From contig OY821772.1 of the NCBI GenBank assembly GCA_963682175.1, forward strand, positions 44,352,925-44,416,924: a DNA stretch of 64,000 nucleotides. The letters run 5' to 3'. Within the stretch, counting starts at the first letter, position 1. Every line of letters starts with the position of its first letter. This DNA comes from Triglochin maritima (Eukaryota; Streptophyta; Magnoliopsida; Alismatales; Juncaginaceae). Made by a program: the position numbers and the translations under genes. Positions 34,722 to 46,702 of the stretch are shown here, piece by piece. The notes below the pieces were generated by a model that was not told the origin of the DNA, did not search any database, and saw only the letters and a list, made by a program, of their open reading frames with translations.

Positions 34722-36063
34722 TCATATTTGTTATTGTTTCGAGTTTAGGCATTTCTGAGTTTTCAACTTTTATTTATGTCTCCATTATTAGATTTGTGGA
34801 TAATAAAATGTTAGGATTGGTTGAGTGGTCCAGTCCCAATCTTTTTTCTCTCCCTCTTTTCAGATCCACCGTCTTGAGATTTTCAATTTTTCTCCGATAT
34901 ACGAGTTTAGATGATTGTTGTTTTGAAAATGCAGATTTTGTTGTTCCCCCGTGTTGAAAACTTTACTTTCTCCAAAGTAATTCAGTTTATTATACATGAT
35001 TAGTTTATTAGTTTGCGAACTGTTGGGAGAGAGATACAACGATGTGTTATACGAAAACGGATCAAGGATGCATAGTGAAAACACAAAACGAATATTACAC
35101 GTGGAAAAAATTAACGCCTGACCATCTCTCAATCTTAATACAACAAGAAACACACACACAAGACAAAAAAAACAACCAATAACGAACGCACACCTGAAAC
35201 AACCATGATACGCGTGATTTACAAGGTTCGGCAACGTACATACGTCATTGGGGGATCTTCTGCGTGTTTTCTTTCCTTCAATTCGCTTCTCCAACAAGAG
35301 AAGCAATCGAGATTAAAAGTTGACGGATGTAATTTGTTCTCCAAAGCACTCTAGATTTTTCTCTAGCCCTAATCTCTCTTAAGAAAATAATAATGACGTG
35401 TTGTTTTCAAAATTAGGACGAAATCCCCTTAAATAGTGAGCTAAATTCGTACAAGAGAACATCATGCAAAACATGGGCAAAACCGTATGCACCAGTCAAC
35501 CGTTGTCCAACACCGGTCGACCAGTCTACGGTTGTCCAGCCTAACTGCCACATTTCGGTCGATCGTTCCGCATTGGTGATCCGTGCCCGGAAAACTCTGG
35601 AAATTTCTGGTCGACCGATTGCCCAGAGTCGGTCGACCACTCCACACTGCTGATCCGTGTCTAGGAGACTCTAGAAGTTTCCGCTCGACGGATTGCCCAA
35701 CACCGGTCGACCGCTTCGCATAGCTGATCTGCATGGGAGACTCTAGAAGTTTCCGGTTGACCGATTGCCCAACACCGGTCGACCACTCTGCACTGCTGAC
35801 AAGTGTTTGCAAGTTTTCGGTCAACCGTATCCTCCACTGGTCGACCGATTCTCCCATTTCATGTACTTAACAAATATAAACCAATTTTCAACAATCTCCA
35901 CCTTGGTTTGAATTTGTTACGTGAGCCATCTTCTAACCTGCTTCCTTCGTGCTTCCATGAAGCACCATCGGCGCTACCGCCCGGAGTGCTCCTCCTTCTC
36001 AGTTTCTGAGGACATTGAGAAGTTTCGAGCACAACTCGAACTTCTCCCGACTGACCACATTGG
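34722..36063. repeat. 1,342-bp tandem unit, copy 1
   Basis: Made of about 299 bp of flanking DNA (34722-35020), an 873-bp LTR (35021-35893) and 170 bp of copia 3' internal sequence including the polypurine tract. Copies 2 and 3 are the same on reading. The breakpoint has TCAT in common between flank and pol. Confidence 0.95.
35021..35893 (-). repeat. copia LTR rich in GGTCGACC words
   Basis: Starts TGTTGGGAGAG and ends TTTTCAACA (TGTTG/CAACA ends). On the minus strand it is preceded by the polypurine tract CCAAGGTGGAGATTGT. The U3 part (35505-35860) contains a ~75-bp sub-repeat about three times, carrying around ten GGTCGACC-like palindromes. The U5-side phrase GCCGAACCTTGTAAATC is typical of plant copia LTRs. 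Confidence 0.8.
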
Positions 36064-37405
36064 TCATATTTGTTATTGTTTCGAGTTTAGGCATTTCTGA
36101 GTTTTCAACTTTTATTTATGTCTCCATTATTAGATTTGTGGATAATAAAATGTTAGGATTGGTTGAGTGGTCCAGTCCCAATCTTTTTTCTCTCCCTCTT
36201 TTCAGATCCACCGTCTTGAGATTTTCAATTTTTCTCCGATATACGAGTTTAGATGATTGTTGTTTTGAAAATGCAGATTTTGTTGTTCCCCCGTGTTGAA
36301 AACTTTACTTTCTCCAAAGTAATTCAGTTTATTATACATGATTAGTTTATTAGTTTGCGAACTGTTGGGAGAGAGATACAACGATGTGTTATACGAAAAC
36401 GGATCAAGGATGCATAGTGAAAACACAAAACGAATATTACACGTGGAAAAAATTAACGCCTGACCATCTCTCAATCTTAATACAACAAGAAACACACACA
36501 CAAGACAAAAAAAACAACCAATAACGAACGCACACCTGAAACAACCATGATACGCGTGATTTACAAGGTTCGGCAACGTACATACGTCATTGGGGGATCT
36601 TCTGCGTGTTTTCTTTCCTTCAATTCGCTTCTCCAACAAGAGAAGCAATCGAGATTAAAAGTTGACGGATGTAATTTGTTCTCCAAAGCACTCTAGATTT
36701 TTCTCTAGCCCTAATCTCTCTTAAGAAAATAATAATGACGTGTTGTTTTCAAAATTAGGACGAAATCCCCTTAAATAGTGAGCTAAATTCGTACAAGAGA
36801 ACATCATGCAAAACATGGGCAAAACCGTATGCACCAGTCAACCGTTGTCCAACACCGGTCGACCAGTCTACGGTTGTCCAGCCTAACTGCCACATTTCGG
36901 TCGATCGTTCCGCATTGGTGATCCGTGCCCGGAAAACTCTGGAAATTTCTGGTCGACCGATTGCCCAGAGTCGGTCGACCACTCCACACTGCTGATCCGT
37001 GTCTAGGAGACTCTAGAAGTTTCCGCTCGACGGATTGCCCAACACCGGTCGACCGCTTCGCATAGCTGATCTGCATGGGAGACTCTAGAAGTTTCCGGTT
37101 GACCGATTGCCCAACACCGGTCGACCACTCTGCACTGCTGACAAGTGTTTGCAAGTTTTCGGTCAACCGTATCCTCCACTGGTCGACCGATTCTCCCATT
37201 TCATGTACTTAACAAATATAAACCAATTTTCAACAATCTCCACCTTGGTTTGAATTTGTTACGTGAGCCATCTTCTAACCTGCTTCCTTCGTGCTTCCAT
37301 GAAGCACCATCGGCGCTACCGCCCGGAGTGCTCCTCCTTCTCAGTTTCTGAGGACATTGAGAAGTTTCGAGCACAACTCGAACTTCTCCCGACTGACCAC
37401 ATTGG
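36064..37405. repeat. 1,342-bp tandem unit, copy 2
   Basis: Same content and order as copy 1, with its LTR at 36363-37235. No difference from copy 1 noticed. Confidence 0.95.
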
Positions 37406-38747
37406 TCATATTTGTTATTGTTTCGAGTTTAGGCATTTCTGAGTTTTCAACTTTTATTTATGTCTCCATTATTAGATTTGTGGATAATAAAATGTTAGGA
37501 TTGGTTGAGTGGTCCAGTCCCAATCTTTTTTCTCTCCCTCTTTTCAGATCCACCGTCTTGAGATTTTCAATTTTTCTCCGATATACGAGTTTAGATGATT
37601 GTTGTTTTGAAAATGCAGATTTTGTTGTTCCCCCGTGTTGAAAACTTTACTTTCTCCAAAGTAATTCAGTTTATTATACATGATTAGTTTATTAGTTTGC
37701 GAACTGTTGGGAGAGAGATACAACGATGTGTTATACGAAAACGGATCAAGGATGCATAGTGAAAACACAAAACGAATATTACACGTGGAAAAAATTAACG
37801 CCTGACCATCTCTCAATCTTAATACAACAAGAAACACACACACAAGACAAAAAAAACAACCAATAACGAACGCACACCTGAAACAACCATGATACGCGTG
37901 ATTTACAAGGTTCGGCAACGTACATACGTCATTGGGGGATCTTCTGCGTGTTTTCTTTCCTTCAATTCGCTTCTCCAACAAGAGAAGCAATCGAGATTAA
38001 AAGTTGACGGATGTAATTTGTTCTCCAAAGCACTCTAGATTTTTCTCTAGCCCTAATCTCTCTTAAGAAAATAATAATGACGTGTTGTTTTCAAAATTAG
38101 GACGAAATCCCCTTAAATAGTGAGCTAAATTCGTACAAGAGAACATCATGCAAAACATGGGCAAAACCGTATGCACCAGTCAACCGTTGTCCAACACCGG
38201 TCGACCAGTCTACGGTTGTCCAGCCTAACTGCCACATTTCGGTCGATCGTTCCGCATTGGTGATCCGTGCCCGGAAAACTCTGGAAATTTCTGGTCGACC
38301 GATTGCCCAGAGTCGGTCGACCACTCCACACTGCTGATCCGTGTCTAGGAGACTCTAGAAGTTTCCGCTCGACGGATTGCCCAACACCGGTCGACCGCTT
38401 CGCATAGCTGATCTGCATGGGAGACTCTAGAAGTTTCCGGTTGACCGATTGCCCAACACCGGTCGACCACTCTGCACTGCTGACAAGTGTTTGCAAGTTT
38501 TCGGTCAACCGTATCCTCCACTGGTCGACCGATTCTCCCATTTCATGTACTTAACAAATATAAACCAATTTTCAACAATCTCCACCTTGGTTTGAATTTG
38601 TTACGTGAGCCATCTTCTAACCTGCTTCCTTCGTGCTTCCATGAAGCACCATCGGCGCTACCGCCCGGAGTGCTCCTCCTTCTCAGTTTCTGAGGACATT
38701 GAGAAGTTTCGAGCACAACTCGAACTTCTCCCGACTGACCACATTGG
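37406..38747. repeat. 1,342-bp tandem unit, copy 3
   Basis: Same as copies 1 and 2, with its LTR at 37705-38577. It runs without a break into the copia pol remnant at 38748. Confidence 0.95.
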
Positions 38748-40087
38748 TCATCATATCTGCCGGATTCTCGCTCGTATCAATATTATAGAGAATAACCTGA
38801 CCTTCCTCGATCCATTCGCGGATCTTATGGTACCTTACTTCAATATGTTTGGTCCTTGAATGAAACGTCTGATCATTGGCTAGATAAATTGCACTTTGAC
38901 TATCGCAATGCAATATAGTAACTTCATGTTCCATCCCCAAAGAGCTTATCAAACAAACCCTTCAACCATATAGCTTCCTTTCCGGCATCAACCTCTGTCA
39001 TATACTCTGCTTCTGTCGTAGACAATGCGGTAGTATGTTGAAGAACGGATCTCCAACTCATTGATCCTGCACCTAAAGTGAACACATACCCTGTTGTGGA
39101 CCTCTGTTTATCCAGATCACCAGCACAATCTGAATCGACATACCCCTCCACCTGTTTTTGTGCTCCATCTTTGGTGATCTTCAAGCTAACATCCATGGTT
39201 CCCTTCAAATACCTCAACAACCACTTCAATGCCTCCCAATGCTCCTGGGTTAGTCATGTAACGACTCACGAGGCTAACTGCGTGTGAAATGTCTGGCCTA
39301 GTGCAGATCATAGCATACATAACGGATCTGACTGCACTAGTATATGGAACTCTCTCCTTTTCTTTTCCGTAGAGGGGTTGCACTTCAATGAGAGCTTGAA
39401 GTGAGCGTTAATAGGTGTGACCACCTGCTTGGTATTCTCGAGATTATGCCTCTCGAGTACCTTCCGGATATAACTCATTTGAGTGAGCAGAATTTCACCT
39501 CTCTCGGTATCCCTAAAGATCTTCATACCGAGAATCTTCTTTGCACTCCCAAGGTCTTTCATCTCAAACTCCCCGTGAAGCTTATGTTTGAGATCATCTA
39601 TATGCTTCATCTCCTTGGCCGCGATCAACATATCATCAACATACAATAGCAAGAACATGTGTGACCCGTCTCTAAGACTCCGCAAGTAAGCACATCGCAA
39701 CGTACAAAATCATTCTCTAACATAAATGTATCGAACTTTTTATACAAGAGAACAAGCAAAACGTGGACAAAACTGTCTGCACCGGTCGACTATTGTCCAA
39801 CACCGGTCGACCGGTCTATCGTTGTCCAGCCTAACTGCCACGTTTCAATCAACCACTTCCCAGAACTGGTCGATCGCTCCGCACTGGTGATCCGTGCCCG
39901 GAAGACTCTTGAAATTTCTGGCTGACCGATTGCCCAGAACCGGTCGACCGCTCCACACTGCTGATTCGTGCCTAGGAGACTCTGAAAGTTTCCGGTCGAC
40001 CGTATCCTCCACCGGTCGACCGATTCTCCCGCTTCATGTACTTAACAAATATAAACCAATTTGCAACAATCTCCACCTTGGTTTGAT
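38748..40087 (-). pseudogene. copia pol remnant (RT-RNase H) with misplaced LTR piece
   Basis: Minus-strand fragments in several frames: YKKFDTFM and LLLYVDDMLIAAKEM (reverse transcriptase), then YLKGTMDVSLKITK, YVDSDCAGD, STTEAEYM and ARTKH-like SRTKHIEVRYH (RNase H). The end of pol lies inside tandem unit 3. On the right, RT is cut mid-domain and joined at about 39740 to a U3 piece of the same LTR family (39739-40068) plus its polypurine tract. Gag, integrase and a true 5' LTR are missing, so this is a rearranged remnant. Confidence 0.85.
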
Positions 40088-40744
40088 TAGCTTAGTAGTT
40101 TGCGGACTTCGATCGATGGATGTTCAATCTTTAACTTTGTTTCTAAGTCTTTCAAATGTCAGATTTGCTTATTGAATGTTATTTGAGATGAACGATCAGT
40201 ATATCATATGCATGTCGTTGATGTTTGATTGTATATCATATGCATGTCGTTGATGCTTGATTCTTCCAATTAAATTACTGATGACGTTAGAGCAGGGATC
40301 CACAATGTCCGGTGAATTTGAAAGCGAGTATGATGGATGATTTTCTTCTTCTGATGACGAATTGGATAAGATGATTTTGTATGGAATTACCGTTACATGA
40401 GAGTATTTAGATATTTATTATATAGTAGGAGATTGTTTCGTTCTCCACCTTTCACAGGTAGTCAATTAGTTGCCGACATGTTTAGTGACATTATCGCGTA
40501 TGTTATGATTCTTGTCGAATGAGCCTAAAGGTATACCAAAAACTTTATAGTGTGTTTTAAGGAGAGTGATTTGTTTGTTAAGGCCAACTCGATATTTGTT
40601 TCTAGATCAACAACTGCAAATGTTTCTTGAAGTCTTAGGTCATGGTCACGAGACTAGGATCCTCCCACACATTTTCCAACATCGAGGAGAACCAATAAGT
40701 CAGCATTTCGATGATGTTTTAACTGCATTGACTATATGGTGTTG

Positions 40745-41540
40745 TAAGGGCACCCTCAATGGGTGCCCCACCTGGGGTTGACATTTAGTTGCACCTCTCA
40801 TGGGGTGCAAATTTGGGCGGGAGACCGTCAGGTCGTGGGATCTGGCGGTCGCCTAATTTCAAGACCGGGTCGTTCTTTTTTTTTTTAATTTTGTTTTTTT
40901 TGTGTGTTTTGTTTTAGTTTGTTTTGTTTTATATTTAATTACAAATAATTTATTATATTGGATAGTGAAAAATATTTTTTTATATTGGATAAAAATATCT
41001 AAATTTGTAACATTTTCTCCCCGTCACATCATTTGGGAGTCGATCTTAGATAAAATTCAAAAAAATAAATTAAAATTTTAAAAAATTAAAACAAATAAAA
41101 AACTTATTTTGAAAAAAAAAGATTTGAAAAAATATATTTAAAATGATTGTAAAAGAACAAAACAAAAAAGATTGTGGTAATTACTTTAATAATGTTGATA
41201 AAAGTAATAAATTTAATTACATTTTCGTAATTAATTTTAAAAAAATATGTAATATAATTAATTTTCGTAAAACATGTGATATAATTAATAATAATTGTGG
41301 GTGATTAAAAATGAGAGGAAAATAAATTAGATAAAAGTTAGTGAGTGTTGATGTGACTAGGTTGACATTTTTTAAGTGAGTTGTGGTTGAGGAATGAATA
41401 GTAGAAAAAGAGAGAAGAAAAATGTCATGCTAACGTGGCGAAGAGAGAAAGTGCTGATATGACTAGGTTGACATATATGAAAATATCATGAGTAAAGATA
41501 ACCTAATGTAATAGAACCTCTGGGCGACCTCAATGACAAA
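40745..41540. mobile_element. non-coding insert (MITE-like) in the Harbinger remnant
   Basis: It starts with a strong hairpin, GGGCACCC-5 nt-GGGTGCCC (40748-40768), is AT-rich inside, and ends in words such as AGAGAGAAAGTGCTGATATGAC. The ends and target duplication are not settled. A direct repeat, GGGC(A/G)NCCTCAATG, is found at 40748 and about 41522. Confidence 0.5.
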
Positions 41541-42034
41541 CCTGAGCACGTACTGATCAACTGCATTAACGGTGGCAATACTATCCGTACTTCAAGAATT
41601 CTGTGGGAGCTTTAGATAACATTCATGCTATTGTTCGTGGTAAATAGACAAATTGGGCTTATAGGTGTGAAAGAGATCCACAACACTACAGCCAAAATGT
41701 GCTTAGTATAGTGGATTTCAATATGAGATTCACGTTTATGGTTTCTAGTTGGGAAGTGAAGTTCATGATTGTCAAGTGTTCAATAGTGGTGTACTGGTGT
41801 TTATAAGCAAAAAAATAACTTCCTATTTCCACCTAAGGGTTAGTATTTGCATTTTAAGCTGCTAAAAAAGAGATGGAACTTATTGAACATGATGTTCCAT
41901 TCCCTTATGAGAGTCAAGTGAGGCTTGTGTGCGTGGTTTCATTATTGAGCAAAATATGGTGGATGAGTTGCTAACGAATGAAAATGTTGTTAGAGAGACA
42001 AGGCTATTCCCACCGAATGACTTAAGACCCTTGT

Positions 42035-42770
42035 TAACGGGGGATCGGCCCAAGTCGGGCCGCGACCTGGGTCGGGGATCCGATCTGGGTTGGACCAATT
42101 TCTTTTTTTTAAATAAATATTAAAAATTAGTTTTTTTATTTGTTAAATAAAATTTAATTGATATGTATATGTTTTTATATAATTAGAATTAATTTCTGAA
42201 AATTAAAATAAATGAAATTAATTAATGAAAATTAGTAAAATAAATGTAAATAATTAATCAAAATTAGTAAAAATAAATGTAAATAATAAAAAAAATTAGT
42301 AAGATAATTATAAATGTATATAATTAAAGAAAATTACCTAGTAAAATAGAACACATGAATTTACCCAGGTTCACCCAAAAACGCATTAGTAACCCAAAAA
42401 AATCGGTAGAGAATTACTAATAAATCTCAAAAATAAAAATAATGTAAGTAAATAAATGAAATCTCTACAGAGACCCCCGACCGACCCGTTGGAGTGGTCA
42501 TTATTAAATCTAATTTTTTGAAATTATTTGACAATTAGCGTAATTTAATTAGATTAAATTACTGTATGAATAATTTATTTAGTAGTTTGTGTATTTTTGT
42601 GATAGAATAGAAAATGAGGTAATAAAAATGACGTGGATGAGAGAGAGAGAGTTAAAAGTGGGGTTGAGGTTAAGGAGTGAAAAATGGGTTGGATGGTGGG
42701 TTGCATAGTGTTTTTCGCTGACGTGACGAAGAGAGAAACTGGATTGGAGGGGGAATTTTGGGTTGAGGTT
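42035..42770. mobile_element. second MITE-like insert in the Harbinger remnant
   Basis: It begins GC-rich (GGGGGATCGGCCCAAGTCGGGC), continues as AT-rich DNA without coding capacity, and ends near GACGTGACGAAGAGAGAAAC. TTAACGG occurs at both borders. Family uncertain. Confidence 0.4.
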
Positions 42771-42924
42771 AACGGTGCTCCGAAAGGCACAAGGGTTTGG
42801 GAAAAGGATGAAGAAGAAATGGGCGCAGTTCACGATGCTATCAGAGATGAAATAGTTTCTAGAAGGAACGTATGATTACGTTGAGCCTATTGCACTTATG
42901 TTTTGAACATATGAATATTATGAC

Positions 42925-43373
42925 TTAGACCACCATTAATCGTGCCCGGGTACTTCCCTGACGCATTATTTTCTCTCTCAGTCACACTAGTTTTTCTTTC
43001 TGTCACGTCAGCACAAACTAATCCCTTAAATTTTCCTTAACCACACTCAGAAACAACTCAATCGCCATACATTCTCTCTCATCCACATCATTTGGGGATT
43101 AATTTTGAGTAAAACACAAAAAATATTAAATTTAAAAATAAAAATAAAAAAACCTTTTTTTATAAAAAAATAATTTAAAAAACGATTTAAAATAATTTTT
43201 AAAATAATTATTAACTTATTTTAACATATTTAAATATTAAAAAATAATTCAGCAACCAATGGGGGGCCACGTGCCCCCATCCACCCGGGCGGTGAATGTG
43301 GCAGAATCTTTCCCAAATTTTGCTGATGTATCAGGCGGTTGGTTAATCTGACCGACTGATGAGGGTGGTCTTA
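42925..43373. mobile_element. Tourist-like MITE (443 bp) with TTA duplication
   Basis: The element runs 42928-43370 between TTA copies at 42925-42927 and 43371-43373. Inverted ends GACCACCATTAAT and GACCACCCTCATC (reverse complement of the right end). A 3-bp TTA duplication is the mark of PIF/Harbinger-type MITEs. AT-rich, non-coding. Confidence 0.75.
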
Positions 43374-44599
43374 TGTATTGTATTGTGTTTTGAGCTGTTA
43401 GAATCACACCTCTGGCTCTGTTTTGTACTGCAATTTATGTTTTAAGGTGCTCATTTTTTATTACTGTTGTTGCATATTTTGATGATGTGAACATAAATTT
43501 CAAGTTTAATGTGATCTTGAATACTTGCTTTAAAAAATATTGTTATTCTCCTCACGTGTTTCTCTCACTGGGGTCCCATGCATGTTGCGACGTACGGAGC
43601 CAGTTGGGCTTCTCAACTGAAATCTCTTCTATTATAAGCACTCACAAAAGTCAAACTTAAAGCCCGAGGTTTGCTATATCCAATCAGTAATGTACTTCAT
43701 AAAAGGATGACATAAATGATAGATTTGCTTATCGTGTTGGGTACATGTATTATCGTGTCGTGTATGGTCTGATATTAACAGGTTCTGGGTATACACGAAC
43801 ACGACTCAATAATTATCGTGGATGCACGACACGACACGATATGTATACGATTCCTAACGTGTCGTGTTACACGATACACAATAAGGCACGTATAGACACG
43901 ATAATTGCATGTATACACAATACACGCATGTACATGTGTACACGATGAGTACATGATTTCATGCAATACAACGATTACACGCAATACACGAAATCGTGGA
44001 CTTCCTTTGAAAAATCAAATAAACCTACCAAATAGAACACTTAATACAAGTTAAAAAATTCAAATAAATAGTTTCACAATAAAGAAAATACACGGATTTA
44101 ATACATGCAGAGTAGCTAACACTTAATCCCAAAGGCACGTAATAGTAGATTTTGAAGTTCATGGTAAGTAACACATAGTGAAAACATTACACTTCAACTC
44201 TCCAACTCCTTCCAACTTTGTTTCTTCATGTCTTGCATGGGTAACTCCATAGGTTCATTCTCTAACCTTGACTTTTTCCTTGCATTACTTGATGAAGGAT
44301 CTAACAATACAAATAAGACATGAGCATCTATATTGTTATTATATTTTCAATTTCCAACTCAACAATTGAAAATGGTTTAATAAAAAGATTAAAAAATACC
44401 ACATTGGGGGTCTTGTTGTAGGAGTGGTAGTTAAACTTTGTGATAAACTAGATTTGTTTTGCACTAAGTTCTCATTGATGGTGAACCCTACATTAATGTC
44501 CTCTGTAAGGTTATAGGTGCTCCAACATTTCCTACAAGTTAAACGAGTACTTAATTAAACTGTTAATTTGTTAGTATATGATTGAATAAAATGTATGTA

Positions 44600-46140
44600 T
44601 ATAATTTACCTGTCTCATTGGATGCCCAATTTCTTGAACAAAGCAAACTCTCAACATATTCATACGACAAAGAACTTCGTTATCTATCTATGACTTTTCT
44701 TGTAATGCTAAAAATGAATTCGGAGGCAACTGTAAATACATGAATGGACAAAATATCCCTAGTCATAATTAAGAGCAAGATTTGGAAAATCTATACTGCG
44801 TAGATTTCCAATATGCAAGAATGTCAAGATCAATCTGCCTCTCAAATCTCTTCTCCTCCAAGTATCTGTCCAATTCTGATTTTTCCAATAAGGAGTGGGG
44901 TTATGCATCTTGATTGTATCAAATTCCTACAAAATATATATAAAGAGAGAGAGAGAGAGAGAGAGTAAAACAGTCCTTACATATTGAGAGAAAAATATAA
45001 AAGTAAATAAATTAAATGAACTAAATACAACTACTAGAGAGATCATTACACTTACTGCAATACTTCAAGGTTTGGGTGCAGAAAATGTTGAACTAGATGC
45101 TTTAGTAATAGGATGTAAGAACAATATCTTTGTAGATCCCAAAGAGTGACTTCAACTTAAGCTCAAGATGTTCAAATTGAGAAGATTTGGGACCCTACAC
45201 CTATCGTAGCAAAACTCCACAAATTTCAGCTTGTATTGAGGATCAAAAACAACTGCAATGACAAAAATTATATAATAGTATGACCAATATTTATCAAACT
45301 TTAATTTCATCATAGAAGTCATTGCTTTACTTAACGGGTTCGAGTCCTCCAACGAAGCAGATAAGGTGTGTTGCTTAACCAGCAGGAAGTACAAGTTTGT
45401 CGTTAGATACTTCAAGTCTAGGAACAATTGGGTGACATCATAAAACACCCGAAGGAACTTGCAAATCTGTCAAAATTATCCCAATCATCTTGAAAGTATA
45501 TGCTTGCAGTTAGAATCACTTAATTCCAAATGAAGGAAAACCCTGCGAAAATAAAGAGCACTCGCCAACATTAAGTGGAATTCCAACGAGTATGAACATC
45601 TTGTCTCAAAACCTTCTTCTTTGGCAATGTCATTTGCTCAATACATTCTAGGAACTTCTGTCTTCTTGCTTCAAAACTTTTAATGTATTTCACACTTTCT
45701 CAAACTTTCACCATTGATACATCAACTTTTTCCAAACCATCCTGCACTATGAGATTCAAGATGTGTGCGCAACAACGGATATGGACGAAACCCCCTTAAA
45801 CAAAAGAGTATTTTGCAAATTTAGCTTGGATTTCAACTGGTTGACATATGAATGATTCACATATACGTTATCCAAAGTCATGGAAAATACTTTGGTCTCC
45901 GCCTTCCGTTAACACAACTTAAAAAGCTTCCCGGAAAAAGTAACTACATTGTGTGGTGAGGGCATGTAAGCAAAATTCAATAATCTTTTGTGCAACACCC
46001 AATTATCAAATATAAAGCGAGCAATCATTGTGATAACAATCCGTATTTAAAGAAGTCTACAAATCAAATGTTAGAAAAAGTCTTCTCTCAAAACATTGCA
46101 ACATGTCCCGCAAATCTCCTTTTCGTTCTTTCCATCGCTT
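44600..46140 (-). pseudogene. hAT transposase (zf-BED/DAYSLEEPER-like), broken
   Basis: On the minus strand the 45150-45450 part reads VFYDVTQLFLDLKYLTTNLYF...SSMKLKFDKYW...IAVVFDPQYKLKFVEFCYD, the RNase-H-like region and DUF4413. Downstream, 44900-44735 reads SELDRYLEEKRFERQIDLDILAYWK, then MTRDILSIHVFTVASE and VESLLCSRNWA, the hAT dimerisation domain. Stops and frameshifts occur throughout. The BED zinc finger is not recognisable. Confidence 0.85.
44946..44967. repeat. (GA)n microsatellite
   Basis: About 11 uninterrupted GA units inside the hAT element. Confidence 0.9.
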
Positions 46141-46702
46141 GACAATTGACAATGTCATTCCTTACCATGTTCCTACTCATTAATTTAACGTGTCTATCGT
46201 GTACTAACATGTATAATCATGTATCCAAGTACACGATACATTATCGTGTGTATTATCAGGTTATCGTGTACGAAGGTTTAGACACGAATCAAACACGATA
46301 TCATATCATATCATATATCATGTATCCTTATTTTGTTATCGTGTATAGTAACATGTATTCATACACGAAATTATCATGTCGTGTTTGTGTCTGATTTTGA
46401 TAGGTATAATAAATGGTCCAAGAGAGATGAAAACCTAAACACACCAAGCAACTAAAATGAAAATTTGGAAAGCCAACACAAAACAAATTTATAGAGTGAA
46501 GAAGAGAGTATAAATAATAATCCTTCGACATCTTAGAGCAGAAACATGCGCATAACTTGGTAATTACACGCCCAATTGAGCAGTTTTTTTTATCGGAATT
46601 GAGCGAATAAACACAGACAAGAGTAACCCAGCAACGACAAACTCAAACTAGACCTTACATACTTTATTCCAGCAAAGTAGACCAAGCTTCGGAAAACTAG
46701 AG

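Larger units (their letters stand above)
40290..42875 (+). pseudogene. PIF/Harbinger transposase remnant
   Basis: Broken frames give MSGEFESEYDG and FSSSDDELDKM near 40303-40375, LDQQLQMFLEVLGHG...FQHRGEPISQHFDDVL near 40600-40735, YFKNSVGALDNIHAIV near 41590-41640 and VDFNMRFTFMVSSWE near 41705-41755. In order these match the N-terminal region and the first catalytic block of plant Harbinger (DDE_4) nucleases. A possible C-terminal tail is EEEMGAVHDAIRDEIVSRRN at about 42805-42870. Two AT-rich inserts (about 40745-41540 and 42035-42770) split it. The catalytic residues cannot all be traced. Confidence 0.75.
43712..46416 (-). mobile_element. hAT element with decayed transposase
   Basis: The likely element is 43720-46408, bordered by ATAAATGA (43712-43719) and ATAAATGG (46409-46416), an 8-bp target duplication with one mismatch. 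The ends begin TAGATTTG on the left and TATACCTATC on the right (reverse complement), so the inverted repeats are weak. Both ends hold clusters of TATCGTGT/ACACGATA words (43751-43960 and 46195-46385), as expected for hAT subterminal binding repeats. The transposase remnant lies between them. Confidence 0.65.

Noticed and set aside
34860..38541. Three repeated sets of small ORFs (148, 75 and 131 codons) as a gene cluster
   Set aside because: They are frames within the triplicated LTR unit, not genes.
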